Of a DNA stretch of 64,000 nt, positions 31,669 to 39,130 are shown one piece after another. Position 1 is the first letter of the stretch, and every line of letters begins with the position of its first letter. This stretch comes from Curtobacterium caseinilyticum (lineage in GTDB: Bacteria; Actinomycetota; Actinomycetes; Actinomycetales; Microbacteriaceae). A program made the position numbers and the translations under genes. Below the pieces are notes generated by a model. It searched no databases. It worked only from the letters and a program-made list of their open reading frames with translations, and was not told the origin of the DNA. The stretch is from assembly GCF_030363035.1 (NCBI RefSeq), contig NZ_JAUCMN010000002.1, positions 372,001 through 436,000 on the forward strand, written 5' to 3'.

Positions 31669-33108
31669 TCAGCCAACGATCGGCCTCTCCTCGGGGCGGC
31701 GGAACAACTGCCGGCTCTGGCTGGCGGCCAGCGCGGCGGCGATGGTCACTGTACCGACCCGGCCCAGGAACATCGTGGCGGCGAGGACGTACTTGCCGGC
31801 TTCGGGGAGCTCGGCGGAGATCCCGGAGCTCAGCCCGCAGGTCGCGAAGGCGGAGATGACCTCGAAGAGCACGCGGTCGAGCGAGTCGCCGGTGATCTGC
31901 AGCAGGACGACCGTCATGACGGCGACGATCGTCGCTCCCCAGAGCACGACCGCGACGGCCACGCGCAGGACGTCGCCCGGGATGCGTCGCCCGAACGCCT
32001 CCATGCCCTGGCGCCCGCGGGCCTCGGCGACCGCGGCGAGGAAGAGCACCGCCAGGGTCGTCACCTTGATGCCGCCCGCCGTCGACGCCGACCCGCCACC
32101 GATGAACATGAGCATGTCGGTGACGAGCAGGCTGGCGCCGTGCATCTGCTCGACGTCGATCGTGGCGAAGCCGCCGGAGCGCGTCATCGTCGAGAAGAAC
32201 AGCGCCTGGAACGCCGTGTGCCCGGCACCGGCGTCCCCGAGTGTGCGGGGGTTCGAGGCCTCGAGCGCCGTGTAGACGACCGCGCCGAGGACGAGCAGCA
32301 CCGCGCTCGTGGCCAGGGTCAGCTTGACGTGGATCGGCCACCGGCGCGGGGTGCGGAACTGCTTCGTCACCGCGCGGATGACCGGGAACCCGATCGACCC
32401 GGCGACGACCGCGACCATGAGGAGTGACAGGAACCAGTAGTCGTTCGCGAAGGGGGTCAGCCCCTCGGCGTTGGGGGAGAACCCGGTGTTCGTGAAGGCC
32501 ATCGCCGAGTAGTAGAAGGCGTCCCCGACGGCGGTCCAGAAGGGGTAGCCCGCGGCGAGCACCGACGGCAGCAGGAGCACACCGATCGCGATCTCGATCG
32601 TCAGGGTGCTGACCGCCACGGTGAGCAGGAGCGTGCCGACCTCGCCGAGCCGGACCGCCTGCCCCTCGGGCACGGCACCGGAGTGCGTGCGGAGCGGGTT
32701 CGAGTCGCCGGCGGCGATGAGCTTCGCACGGAGCCCCAGCCGCCGTGTGACGACCAGGCCGAGGATCGAGGCGAAGGTGAGGACGCCGACGGCGCCGATC
32801 TGGGTCCCCACGACGATGAGCACCTTGCCGAACACCGACCAGTGCGTGGCCATGTCCACCGTCGACAGCCCCGTGACGCAGACGACCGACGCCGCGGTGA
32901 ACAGGGCGTCGGCGAAGTGCGTCGGGGTCCGGTCGGCGGCGGCCCACGGCGTCGTGAACAGGGCCGTGAAGATGAGGATCAGCGCGACGAAGACGAGGAT
33001 CGCGAGCCGGGACGGCGACGACCGGAGGACGCCGAGCGCGCCGTCGAGACGCCGTCTCGCCCCGCTCGTCGGCGTGTGCCGGTTGAGCGGCTCGGTGCGG
33101 TCGAGCAT
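31669..33108 (-). CDS. TrkH/KtrB family potassium uptake membrane subunit
   Basis: 479 aa, ATG at 33108 with GGAGGCACAGG as ribosome-binding site. Four membrane-pore-membrane repeats with selectivity-filter segments VTGLS, NTGFS, RSGGF and TCGLSS. The third loop GGGSASTAGGIKV is the characteristic intramembrane gate. Length and pairing with a KtrA-like subunit fit Ktr-type Na/K-dependent uptake, used in osmotic adjustment. Genes are arranged membrane subunit first, regulator second. Confidence 0.94.
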   Translation of the reverse strand: MLDRTEPLNRHTPTSGARRRLDGALGVLRSSPSRLAILVFVALILIFTALFTTPWAAADRTPTHFADALFTAASVVCVTGLSTVDMATHWSVFGKVLIVVGTQIGAVGVLTFASILGLVVTRRLGLRAKLIAAGDSNPLRTHSGAVPEGQAVRLGEVGTLLLTVAVSTLTIEIAIGVLLLPSVLAAGYPFWTAVGDAFYYSAMAFTNTGFSPNAEGLTPFANDYWFLSLLMVAVVAGSIGFPVIRAVTKQFRTPRRWPIHVKLTLATSAVLLVLGAVVYTALEASNPRTLGDAGAGHTAFQALFFSTMTRSGGFATIDVEQMHGASLLVTDMLMFIGGGSASTAGGIKVTTLAVLFLAAVAEARGRQGMEAFGRRIPGDVLRVAVAVVLWGATIVAVMTVVLLQITGDSLDRVLFEVISAFATCGLSSGISAELPEAGKYVLAATMFLGRVGTVTIAAALAASQSRQLFRRPEERPIVG

Positions 33109-33179
33109 CCTGTGCCTCCGGAGCCGTGGGCAGGTCAGCGGTCATCGTACATGCGCGTGGGTCCGGCTAGCCTTGCCGC

Positions 33180-33695
33180 ATGGCCGACATCTTCACCGTC
33201 GTGGCGGACCCGACCCGGCGCGAGCTGCTCGGGGCGCTGCTCACGGCCTACGGGTCCGACGTGACCGGCGGGGAGCTCAGCGTCGGGCAGCTGGTCGAGA
33301 AGATCGGCGTCAGCCAGCCGACCGTGTCGAAGCACCTGAGGGTCCTCCGTGACCACGGCCTGGTGACGAGCCGCGAGGAGGGGCAGCACCGCTACTACCG
33401 GCTCGACCCGGAGCCACTCGTCCGGCTCGAGGACTGGGTCGTCCCGTTCACCGGTGCGGTCGACGCCGACGGCACCCCGGCGACGACGGCGTGGACGCCG
33501 GACGGGCAGCCGGTCTCGGTCCGTCGCTCGGGCAACGGAGGGCGTTCGACCGTGGAGGTCGGCACCGAGCTCGGTCGCGTGATGGCCGAGGCGTCGCACC
33601 GTGCAACCGCGGCGTTCACGGGCGCGCAGCAGGGCTGGGAGCGGGTCGTCGACCGGGGCCGGAAGCGCTTCACGCGGCGCGGCGAGGACGACTGA
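33180..33695 (+). CDS. ArsR family winged-helix regulator
   Basis: 171 aa. IFTVVADPTRRELLGALL, LSVGQLVEKIGVSQPTVSKHLRVLRDHGLVTSREEGQHRYYRLDPEPL is a textbook ArsR-type helix-turn-helix. No cysteine metal-binding motif; the ~70-residue C-terminal extension (VGTELGRVMAEASHRATAAF) is helical and may dimerise. Leaderless: TAGCCT (33168-33173), 6 nt before ATG. Divergent from the Trk genes with 71 bp between, so it might control them; that is speculation. Confidence 0.88.
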   Translation: MADIFTVVADPTRRELLGALLTAYGSDVTGGELSVGQLVEKIGVSQPTVSKHLRVLRDHGLVTSREEGQHRYYRLDPEPLVRLEDWVVPFTGAVDADGTPATTAWTPDGQPVSVRRSGNGGRSTVEVGTELGRVMAEASHRATAAFTGAQQGWERVVDRGRKRFTRRGEDD

Positions 33696-33819
33696 CGAGG
33701 TCGGCCGTGTGCGTGCTCGGAGTCTCCTGGACACGCGGTCCCACGCGCCCCTACACTCGCCACTGACCACACAGGTCACACCACTTCCGTGCACCAGCAC
33801 GGCCACCCGAAGGCGGACC

Positions 33820-34014
33820 ATGACCGGCAGTTTCGACGACGTGCGCTTCCTCACCGTCGCTGAGGTGGCCGAGATGATGCGCGTGTCGAAGATGACGGTC
33901 TACCGGATGGTGCACGCCGGGGAGCTCCCGGCGATCCGCTTCGGTCGCTCGTTCCGCGTCCCGGAGTCGGCCGTCGCCGAGCTCCTGCGCGGCGGGATCG
34001 CCGACGTCGGCTGA
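33820..34014 (+). CDS. BldC-like / excisionase-type helix-turn-helix protein
   Basis: 64 aa: LTVAEVAEMMRVSKMTVYRMVHAGELPAIRFG... then SFRVPESAVAELL. A MerR-like winged helix-turn-helix without effector domain, the small actinobacterial family that includes BldC and lies beside the bS22 gene in many actinobacteria. Ribosome-binding site GAAGGCGGACC before the ATG. It likely binds DNA as tandem protomers. Context and size argue for a housekeeping regulator rather than a phage excisionase. Confidence 0.88.
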   Translation: MTGSFDDVRFLTVAEVAEMMRVSKMTVYRMVHAGELPAIRFGRSFRVPESAVAELLRGGIADVG

Positions 34015-34020
34015 CGCTCG

Positions 34021-34050
34021 TTCGACAGGACCGCTGCGCTCCGCTAGACT
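34021..34050 (+). promoter_or_regulatory. Promoter of the bS22 gene
   Basis: TTCGAC (34021-34026), 18-bp spacer, TAGACT (34045-34050); transcript would have a leader of about 65-70 nt before the ATG at 34125. Confidence 0.5.
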
Positions 34051-34124
34051 CGGCCGGGTTGATTTTCCGCGGTCTCTTCGGGCCCGGTGTCCACACATCA
34101 GCATCGTTCCGAGCGAGGTCCACT

Positions 34125-34223
34125 ATGGGTTCTGTCATCAAGAAGCGTCGCAAGCGCATGGCGAAGAAGAAGCACCGCAAGCTCCTTCGCAAGACGCGTC
34201 ACCAGCGTCGCAACAAGAAGTAA
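34125..34223 (+). CDS. Ribosomal protein bS22 (AURKAIP1/COX24 domain), 32 aa
   Basis: A 32-residue, extremely basic protein: MGSVIKKRRKRMAKKKHRKL continuing LRKTRHQRRNKK, then TAA. It matches the small actinobacterial 30S protein bS22 found in mycobacterial ribosome structures near the decoding centre. Shine-Dalgarno GAGCGAGGTCCACT before ATG, its own promoter at 34021, and a hairpin terminator 18 bp after the stop. The TAA stop and codons AAG/CGT mark it as highly expressed. Easily missed because of its size. Confidence 0.93.
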   Translation: MGSVIKKRRKRMAKKKHRKLLRKTRHQRRNKK

Positions 34224-34241
34224 GTCCAGTACTTGCACCCG

Positions 34242-34263
34242 AAGCCCCGGTCCGCCGGGGCTT
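34242..34263 (+). terminator. Intrinsic terminator of the bS22 gene
   Basis: AAGCCCCGG-TCCG-CCGGGGCTT, 9-bp perfect stem, followed by TCGTGTTC; one of the few hairpins here with a T-rich tail. Confidence 0.9.
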
Positions 34264-34306
34264 TCGTGTTCCCGGGGGTGGGCCCGGCGCGCGTTAGTGT
34301 GGGTCC

Positions 34307-34561
34307 ATGCCCGCCGTGACGTTCCTGACGAAGCCCGGCTGCCACCTCTGCGACGACGCACGTCCGGTCGTCGAGCAGGTCGTGGCGGCCCATCCCGGTG
34401 CGACCCTCGAGGAGCGGTCGATCCTCGACGACGACGCGCTGCGCGAGGAGTACGCGGAGGACATCCCCGTCGTGCTCGTCGACGGGCGGGTCCACAGCAA
34501 CTGGCACGTCGACGCCGACCGGCTGCACCGCGCCCTCGAGCAGGCCGAGGCCCGCGCATGA
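34307..34561 (+). CDS. Glutaredoxin-like protein (DUF836/thioredoxin fold)
   Basis: 84 aa. Thioredoxin-fold protein with a redox-active pair in FLTKPGCHLCDDARPVVEQV (Cys12 and Cys15), cis-Pro in EDIPVVLVDGR and a C-terminal HVDADRLHRAL helix. Small actinobacterial glutaredoxin-like proteins of this type are of uncertain partner. Leaderless: TAGTGT (34295-34300), 6 nt, ATG. Its stop overlaps the next ATG by 4 nt, so the two are co-translated. Confidence 0.88.
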   Translation: MPAVTFLTKPGCHLCDDARPVVEQVVAAHPGATLEERSILDDDALREEYAEDIPVVLVDGRVHSNWHVDADRLHRALEQAEARA

Positions 34562-34851
34562 TCCACCACGTCGTCTCCTGGACCGTCCGCGAGGACCTCG
34601 ACCGTGACACGGTCGTCACGCACATCCGCGAGCTGCTCACCGGCCTGGTCGGCAGGATCGACTCGATCCGCTCGCTCGAGGTCGTCGAGAACGTCGCCTA
34701 CCCGGGGAAGAACCAGGACGTCGCCGTCGTGGCGACGTTCGAGGACCTGACGGGGCTCGACGAGTACCAGGTCCACCCAGAGCACCAGGCAGCCGCGGCC
34801 GAGATCCGCGGACTGGTCACGGGGCGGGCGGCCATCGACTGGGAGAGCTGA
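34558..34851 (+). CDS. Dabb (stress-responsive A/B barrel) family protein
   Basis: 97 aa. Ferredoxin-like dimeric A/B barrel: MIHHVVSWTVREDLDRDTV, IDSIRSLEVVENVAYPGKNQDVAVVATFEDLTGLDEYQVHPEHQAA with the family's conserved Y-x-x-H-P-x-H. Function of most members is unknown; some are cyclases or stress proteins. Coupled to the glutaredoxin-like gene by ATGA, which points to a shared redox or stress role, inferred only. Confidence 0.9.
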   Translation: MIHHVVSWTVREDLDRDTVVTHIRELLTGLVGRIDSIRSLEVVENVAYPGKNQDVAVVATFEDLTGLDEYQVHPEHQAAAAEIRGLVTGRAAIDWES

Positions 34852-34901
34852 GCCGCGCCTCCCGACCGGCCGTCCGCCCGATCGCCGTCCGGTCGTCTCC
34901 G

Positions 34902-34952
34902 TGGAGCAGAAGACGTCGCCTCCCAGACCGGGAGGCGACGTCTTCTGCTCCA
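34902..34952. repeat. Inverted-repeat element with TGGAGCAGAAGACGTCG arms, copy 2
   Basis: 23-bp perfect arms (34902-34924 with 34930-34952) and AGACC loop; the outer 17 bp equal those of the element at 19658. Lies between the convergent Dabb and aspS genes. Confidence 0.88.
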
Positions 34953-34987
34953 TGAACGACGCGGCGCGTGTACGCCTCCTGCCGTGC

Positions 34988-36328
34988 CTACGGGGTGAGG
35001 CGCGTCGGTCCGCGGAACAGGTAGGTGACCTCGCGGATGGAGGGCTCGTGCAGCGCGAGCATGAGCACGCGCGCCAGGCCCATGCCGAACCCGCCGTGCG
35101 GCGGCACGCCGTAGCGGAAGAAGTCGAGGTACCAGCCGAGCTCCTCGGGGGCGAGGCCCTTCTCGACGGCCTGCGCCTCGAGCACGTCGACGCGGTGCTC
35201 GCGCTGGGCGCCGGTGGAGATCTCGGCGCCGTTGAACAGCAGGTCGTAGCTGTTCGTGAGCGTCGGGTCGTCGGCGTGACGCATGTGGTAGTACGGGCGG
35301 ATCGAGGCGTCGTAGTCGGTGACGAACACGAACTCGGAGCCGTGCGTCTCCTTGGCCCAGGCGCTCACGCGGCGCTCGCCCTCGGGGTCGAGGTCACCGT
35401 CGGCACGCACGACCTCGTAGCCGCTGTCGGCGACGATCTTCCGGGCCTCGGCCAGGGTCACGCGGGGGAACGGAGCGGTCGGCACGGCGAACTCGAAGCC
35501 GAAGACCTCCTCGATCTCCTTGCCGTACTTCTCCTTGACGGCGGTGAAGCCCGCGACGAGGAGCTCCTCGTGCATCGCCATGACGTCGGCGTGCGACTCG
35601 ACCCACGAGATCTCGGCGTCGACGCTCGTGAACTCGGTGGCGTGACGGCTGGTGAAGGACGGGTCCGCACGGAAGGCGTCGGCGATCTCGAACACCGCGC
35701 CGAAGCCGGCCGGCTGCGCCATCTGCTTGAAGTTCTGCGGCGACTGCGCCAGGTACGCGGTGGTCTCGAAGTACTCGAGCTGGAAGAGCTCGGCACGCGA
35801 CTCGGACGCCGACGCCATCAGCTTCGGCGTGTGGATCTCGATGTAGTCCCGCTCGACCCAGTAGGTGCGGAACGCGTGCTCCAGCGTGGTCTGGATGCGG
35901 AAGATCAGGTTCTGCTTGCGGTTGCGCAGGTCGAGGAAGCGCCAGTCGAGCCGCTTGTCGAGCGACGAGTCGTCGGCGATGGGCGTCTCCGGCTTCGCGG
36001 CGCTGACCACCTCGAGCGAGCCGACCCTGACCTCGAGCCCGCCGAGCTTGACGCGCTCGTCGTGCTTGAGCGTCCCGCGGACGTGCACGAAGGTGCCGTG
36101 CGCCAGTCCGGAGATCTCGTTCGTGATGGCGAGACGCGCCTGGGCGTCGTCGTCGCCGTCCTCGGCCTCGCGCGTCGCCGGGTTCACCAGCTGCGCGGCG
36201 CCGGTCTCGTCGCGGAGGACGACGAACTGGACCTTCTTCTGGTCGCGGACGGTCTCCACCCAGCCGGCGACGGCAACGGGGCCGTCGGGGAGGGCGGCGA
36301 GGTCGGCGATGCGGGTGCGTTCGATCAC
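34988..36328 (-). CDS. aspS: Aspartyl-tRNA synthetase, short archaeal-type (probably non-discriminating)
   Basis: 446 aa from GTG at 36328 (TAGACT at 36337-36342, 8 nt upstream, leaderless; the longer frame to 36478 crosses this promoter). N-terminal OB-fold with VAVAGWVETVRDQKKVQFVVLRD; class II core with FLDLRNRKQNLIFRIQT, EIHTPKLMASASESRAELFQLEYF, YLAQSPQNFKQ, and motif 3 GFGMGLARVLMLAL. It lacks the ~120-residue GAD insertion of bacterial AspRS (~590 aa), so it belongs to the archaeal/eukaryal-like group, often annotated as aspartate-tRNA(Asn) ligase. That would require a GatCAB amidotransferase elsewhere. Confidence 0.9.
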   Translation of the reverse strand: MIERTRIADLAALPDGPVAVAGWVETVRDQKKVQFVVLRDETGAAQLVNPATREAEDGDDDAQARLAITNEISGLAHGTFVHVRGTLKHDERVKLGGLEVRVGSLEVVSAAKPETPIADDSSLDKRLDWRFLDLRNRKQNLIFRIQTTLEHAFRTYWVERDYIEIHTPKLMASASESRAELFQLEYFETTAYLAQSPQNFKQMAQPAGFGAVFEIADAFRADPSFTSRHATEFTSVDAEISWVESHADVMAMHEELLVAGFTAVKEKYGKEIEEVFGFEFAVPTAPFPRVTLAEARKIVADSGYEVVRADGDLDPEGERRVSAWAKETHGSEFVFVTDYDASIRPYYHMRHADDPTLTNSYDLLFNGAEISTGAQREHRVDVLEAQAVEKGLAPEELGWYLDFFRYGVPPHGGFGMGLARVLMLALHEPSIREVTYLFRGPTRLTP

Positions 36329-36468
36329 GGTCGTCGAGTCTACGGCCTCCTCCACAGGTGGGGTCGCGGCGCGTCCTCTCCACAACTCCGGCCGGGAGGC
36401 ACGACCCGGCTCCGGCGGCTCCGTAGCGTCGTCCGTGTGGTCGGGTCGCGAGTCGAGAGGGGTCCCCG

Positions 36469-36849
36469 ATGACGGCAACGGGGGCGGGGCTCGCGGCCTG
36501 GCCGCCCGTCGCGGTGGCGGCGGTCGTCGCCGCGGCGGTCGGGTCGGGGATGACGATGGTCGGCGCCCTGGTCGGCGGGCTCTGGGCCGTGCTGCGGTGG
36601 CGGCGGGACGTGGTGCGGGAGGAGCGCGACCGGGCCTGGGCGCGGTTCGTGTGGACGGTCGACCACGCGAGCGACGACGACGTCGGGCGGGCAGAGATCG
36701 GTCGCCTCAGTGCGCAAGCGATGTCCGACATGCAGATCCTTCGCGACGAGCATGCCGCGGTCGGCAAGATCGTGCTCGACCTCATCACGGAAGGAGACGG
36801 AGATGACGGTGGAAGACCCGGTGCAGGTGTTCATCGAGCGCGACCGTGA
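36469..36849 (+). CDS. Hypothetical small membrane protein
   Basis: 126 aa, ATG at 36469 with GAGAGGGGTCCCCG upstream. Ala/Val/Gly-rich hydrophobic stretch (residues ~10-43) giving one or two membrane helices, then a basic-to-acidic cytoplasmic region WRRDVVREERDRAWARFVWTVDHA. The last ~16 codons overlap the next gene in another frame. I recognise no family. Its real C-terminus could be functional or merely the run-out to the next stop. Confidence 0.6.
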   Translation: MTATGAGLAAWPPVAVAAVVAAAVGSGMTMVGALVGGLWAVLRWRRDVVREERDRAWARFVWTVDHASDDDVGRAEIGRLSAQAMSDMQILRDEHAAVGKIVLDLITEGDGDDGGRPGAGVHRARP

Positions 36850-37015
36850 GCGGTGGCGGCAGCAGATCCGACGGCAGTACCGCTTCCGCCCCTGGAAGGC
36901 CCGGCGGATCATCCGGCTCCACGACGACCTGCTCCGCTGGCGTGAAGAGCTGCGAGAGGCGCGGCGCGAGCGGGCGCGGCTCATCGAGGCTGGCGAACTG
37001 CAGGTCGACCGGTGA
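36803..37015 (+). CDS. Hypothetical small charged protein
   Basis: 70 aa, ATG at 36803 preceded by AAGGAGACGGAG, a good ribosome-binding site, and overlapping the upstream gene by 47 nt. Strongly basic and helical: RDRERWRQQIRRQYRFR, LHDDLLRWREELREARRERARL, suggesting a coiled-coil or nucleic-acid-associated peptide. Probably translated from the same mRNA as the upstream membrane protein, which shares an arginine-rich style. Unknown function. Confidence 0.6.
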   Translation: MTVEDPVQVFIERDRERWRQQIRRQYRFRPWKARRIIRLHDDLLRWREELREARRERARLIEAGELQVDR

Positions 37016-37036
37016 CGGTGCTGGGTCCTCCGCCGT

Positions 37037-37468
37037 TCAGGGGAGCGCGGCGCGCAGGGTGCTGAGCGTGCCGATGAACTCCTCGGCCATGCCGGCCCGT
37101 TCGACGAGCTTGGCGTGCCGGGCGCGGGCGTCCTCGAGGGATGCGTCGAGCCGGGCGGCGAGTGCCGCCTGGTCCGCGGGCGCGGCACCGGCCAGGGCAT
37201 CGACGACCCGGAGCAGCTCGGCCATCTCGTCGAGCGTGAAGCCGAGCGGCTTCATGCGGCGGATGACGAGCAGTCGTTCGAGGTCCTGCGCGGTGTACAC
37301 GCGGAAGCCCCCGGCGGTCCGGCCGCTCGGCACGAGGAGGCCGACCTCGTCGTAGTGCCGGATCGTGCGCAGTGACATCCCGGCGCGCTCGGCGAGCTCG
37401 CCGATGTGCATCGTGTCGCTTGCCGTCCGGTCGTCGGGCGTCGGAGAGGAGGGGCTCACGGTCGTCAT
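37037..37468 (-). CDS. MerR family transcriptional regulator
   Basis: 143 aa, ATG at 37468 with GGAAGGAGGTCTGCCACC as a strong ribosome-binding site. MerR winged helix: MHIGELAERAGMSLRTIRHY then DEVGLLVPSGRTAGGFRVYT, LERLLVIRRMKPLGFTLDEMAELL. A ~60-residue coiled-coil and helical tail follow, without a cysteine metal site. Divergent from the SulP gene; the 12-bp-arm dyad at 37508 between them is the likely operator for both. Confidence 0.88.
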   Translation of the reverse strand: MTTVSPSSPTPDDRTASDTMHIGELAERAGMSLRTIRHYDEVGLLVPSGRTAGGFRVYTAQDLERLLVIRRMKPLGFTLDEMAELLRVVDALAGAAPADQAALAARLDASLEDARARHAKLVERAGMAEEFIGTLSTLRAALP

Positions 37469-37507
37469 GGTGGCAGACCTCCTTCCGTCGTCGCTCGGTG
37501 CCGGGTA

Positions 37508-37537
37508 CAACCCTACCCTCACGTCAGGGTAGGGTTG
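37508..37537. promoter_or_regulatory. MerR-type operator between merR-like gene and sulP
   Basis: CAACCCTACCCT-CACGTC-AGGGTAGGGTTG, perfect 12-bp arms. The right arm contains TAGGGT (37530-37535), the likely -10 of sulP, 8 nt before its ATG. A dyad overlapping the divergent promoters fits MerR-family control. Confidence 0.7.
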
Positions 37538-37543
37538 CGGACG

Positions 37544-39034
37544 ATGTCCCTCGCACCCCACGCTCCCACGGCGCCCAGCGTCGTCAGCGCGCTCCGATCG
37601 CCCCGTCTGCTCACCCGTGAGGTCCTGGCCGGCGTGGTCACCGCGCTCGCCCTGATCCCCGAGGCGATCTCGTTCTCGGTCGTCGCGGGCGTCGACCCCG
37701 CCGTCGGTCTGTTCTCGAGCGTGGTCATCGCGGTCGTGATCTCGATCGTCGGCGGCCGCCCCGCCATGATCTCCGCCGCCGCGGGTTCGGTCGCGCTCGT
37801 GATCGCGCCGCTCGTGCGGGACCACGGCGTCGCCTACCTCGTGCCGGCGGTGGTGCTCGGCGGGGTGTTCCAGCTCGTCCTCGGGTTCCTCGGCGTGGCC
37901 CGGTTGATGCGGTTCATCCCGCGGAGCGTCAACGTGGCCTTCGTCAACGCGCTCGCGATCCTCATCTTCACCGCGCAGCTGCCGAACCTGTTCGGCGACG
38001 ACGTACCGCTCGTGGTGTGGCCGCTCACGGCGCTCGGCGTCGGCATCATCGTGGCGTTCCCGTTCCTCACCAAGGCGGTCCCCGCGCCGCTCATCGCGGT
38101 CGTGGTGGTCACGGCGATCACGATGGTGTTCGGGGTCGCGGTCCCGACGGTCGGCGACGAGGGCGCCCTGCCGACCGCGTTGCCCGGATTCGGCGGCATC
38201 ACCGTGCCGCTGACGCTCGAGACCCTGCAGATCGTCGCGCCGTACGCGTTCGGCGTCGCGATCGTCGGGCTCATCGAGACGCTCCTGACCGCGCAGCTCG
38301 TCGACTCGCTCACCGAGACGCGATCGAGTGCGTGGCGTGAGTCGTGGGGGCAGGGCATCGCCAACATCGCGTCCGCGTTCTTCGGCGGCACCGGCGGTTG
38401 CGCGATGATCGGGCAGACCGTCATCAACGTCAAGACCGCGGGTGCGCGGACACGGGTGTCGACCTTCGCCGCAGGGGCCTCGGTGCTCGTCCTGACGATC
38501 GTGCTCCACGACCTCGTCGCCCAGATCCCGATGGCCGCGTTGACCGCCGTGATGCTCATGGTGTGCGTGGCGACGTTCGACTGGCACAGCGTCCGACCCC
38601 GTACCCTCGGTCGGATGCCGCTCGGCGAGACCGCGGTCATGGTCATCACGGTCGTGGTCGTGGTGGCGACCGACAACCTCGCCACCGGGGTCCTGGTCGG
38701 GGTCGTCGTCGCGGCGCTCGTGTTCGCCCGTCGGGCCGCGCACGTCGTCTCGGTCGTCCGTGAACCCGTCGACGAGCACACGGTGCGGTACCGGGTCCGC
38801 GGTGCGCTGTTCTTCGCCTCGTCCAACGACCTCGTGACGCGGTTCTCGTACGCCGAGGACCCGGAGCGGGTCATCGTCGACATGTCGGATGCCCACGTCT
38901 TCGACGCCAGCACGGTGGCGGCGCTCGACGGCGTGGAGCAGCGGTACGCACGGCACGGCTCGTCGGTCGAGGTCGTGAACCTCAACACAGGGTCGGTGGC
39001 GCTGCACGGGCGACTCACCGGACGGCTGGGCTGA
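37544..39034 (+). CDS. SulP family anion transporter with C-terminal STAS domain
   Basis: 496 aa from ATG at 37544, leaderless from TAGGGT. Membrane domain of ~12-14 segments: GVVTALALIPEAISFSVVAGVDPAVGLFSS (SulP signature region), GRPAMISAAAGSVALVIAPL, FIPRSVNVAFVNALAILIF, and GGCAMIGQTVINVKTAGARTRVSTFAAG. A truncated STAS-like domain follows, with GALFFASSNDLVTRF and VIVDMSDAHVFDASTVAALD. Members carry sulfate, bicarbonate or other anions. Regulation by the divergent MerR is likely. Confidence 0.93.
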   Translation: MSLAPHAPTAPSVVSALRSPRLLTREVLAGVVTALALIPEAISFSVVAGVDPAVGLFSSVVIAVVISIVGGRPAMISAAAGSVALVIAPLVRDHGVAYLVPAVVLGGVFQLVLGFLGVARLMRFIPRSVNVAFVNALAILIFTAQLPNLFGDDVPLVVWPLTALGVGIIVAFPFLTKAVPAPLIAVVVVTAITMVFGVAVPTVGDEGALPTALPGFGGITVPLTLETLQIVAPYAFGVAIVGLIETLLTAQLVDSLTETRSSAWRESWGQGIANIASAFFGGTGGCAMIGQTVINVKTAGARTRVSTFAAGASVLVLTIVLHDLVAQIPMAALTAVMLMVCVATFDWHSVRPRTLGRMPLGETAVMVITVVVVVATDNLATGVLVGVVVAALVFARRAAHVVSVVREPVDEHTVRYRVRGALFFASSNDLVTRFSYAEDPERVIVDMSDAHVFDASTVAALDGVEQRYARHGSSVEVVNLNTGSVALHGRLTGRLG

Positions 39035-39130
39035 CCGCTCGGGGCTGACGGGGCGGGGCTGAACGGTCGCACATCCGGTGAATCCCCTGTGGGGCGGGTG
39101 GTGACGGTGGAGCGACCTAGACTGGAACCC

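Noticed and set aside
33820-34014. Phage excisionase
   Set aside because: The helix-turn-helix type is shared with Xis, but size, sequence and the neighbouring bS22 gene identify the chromosomal BldC-like family.
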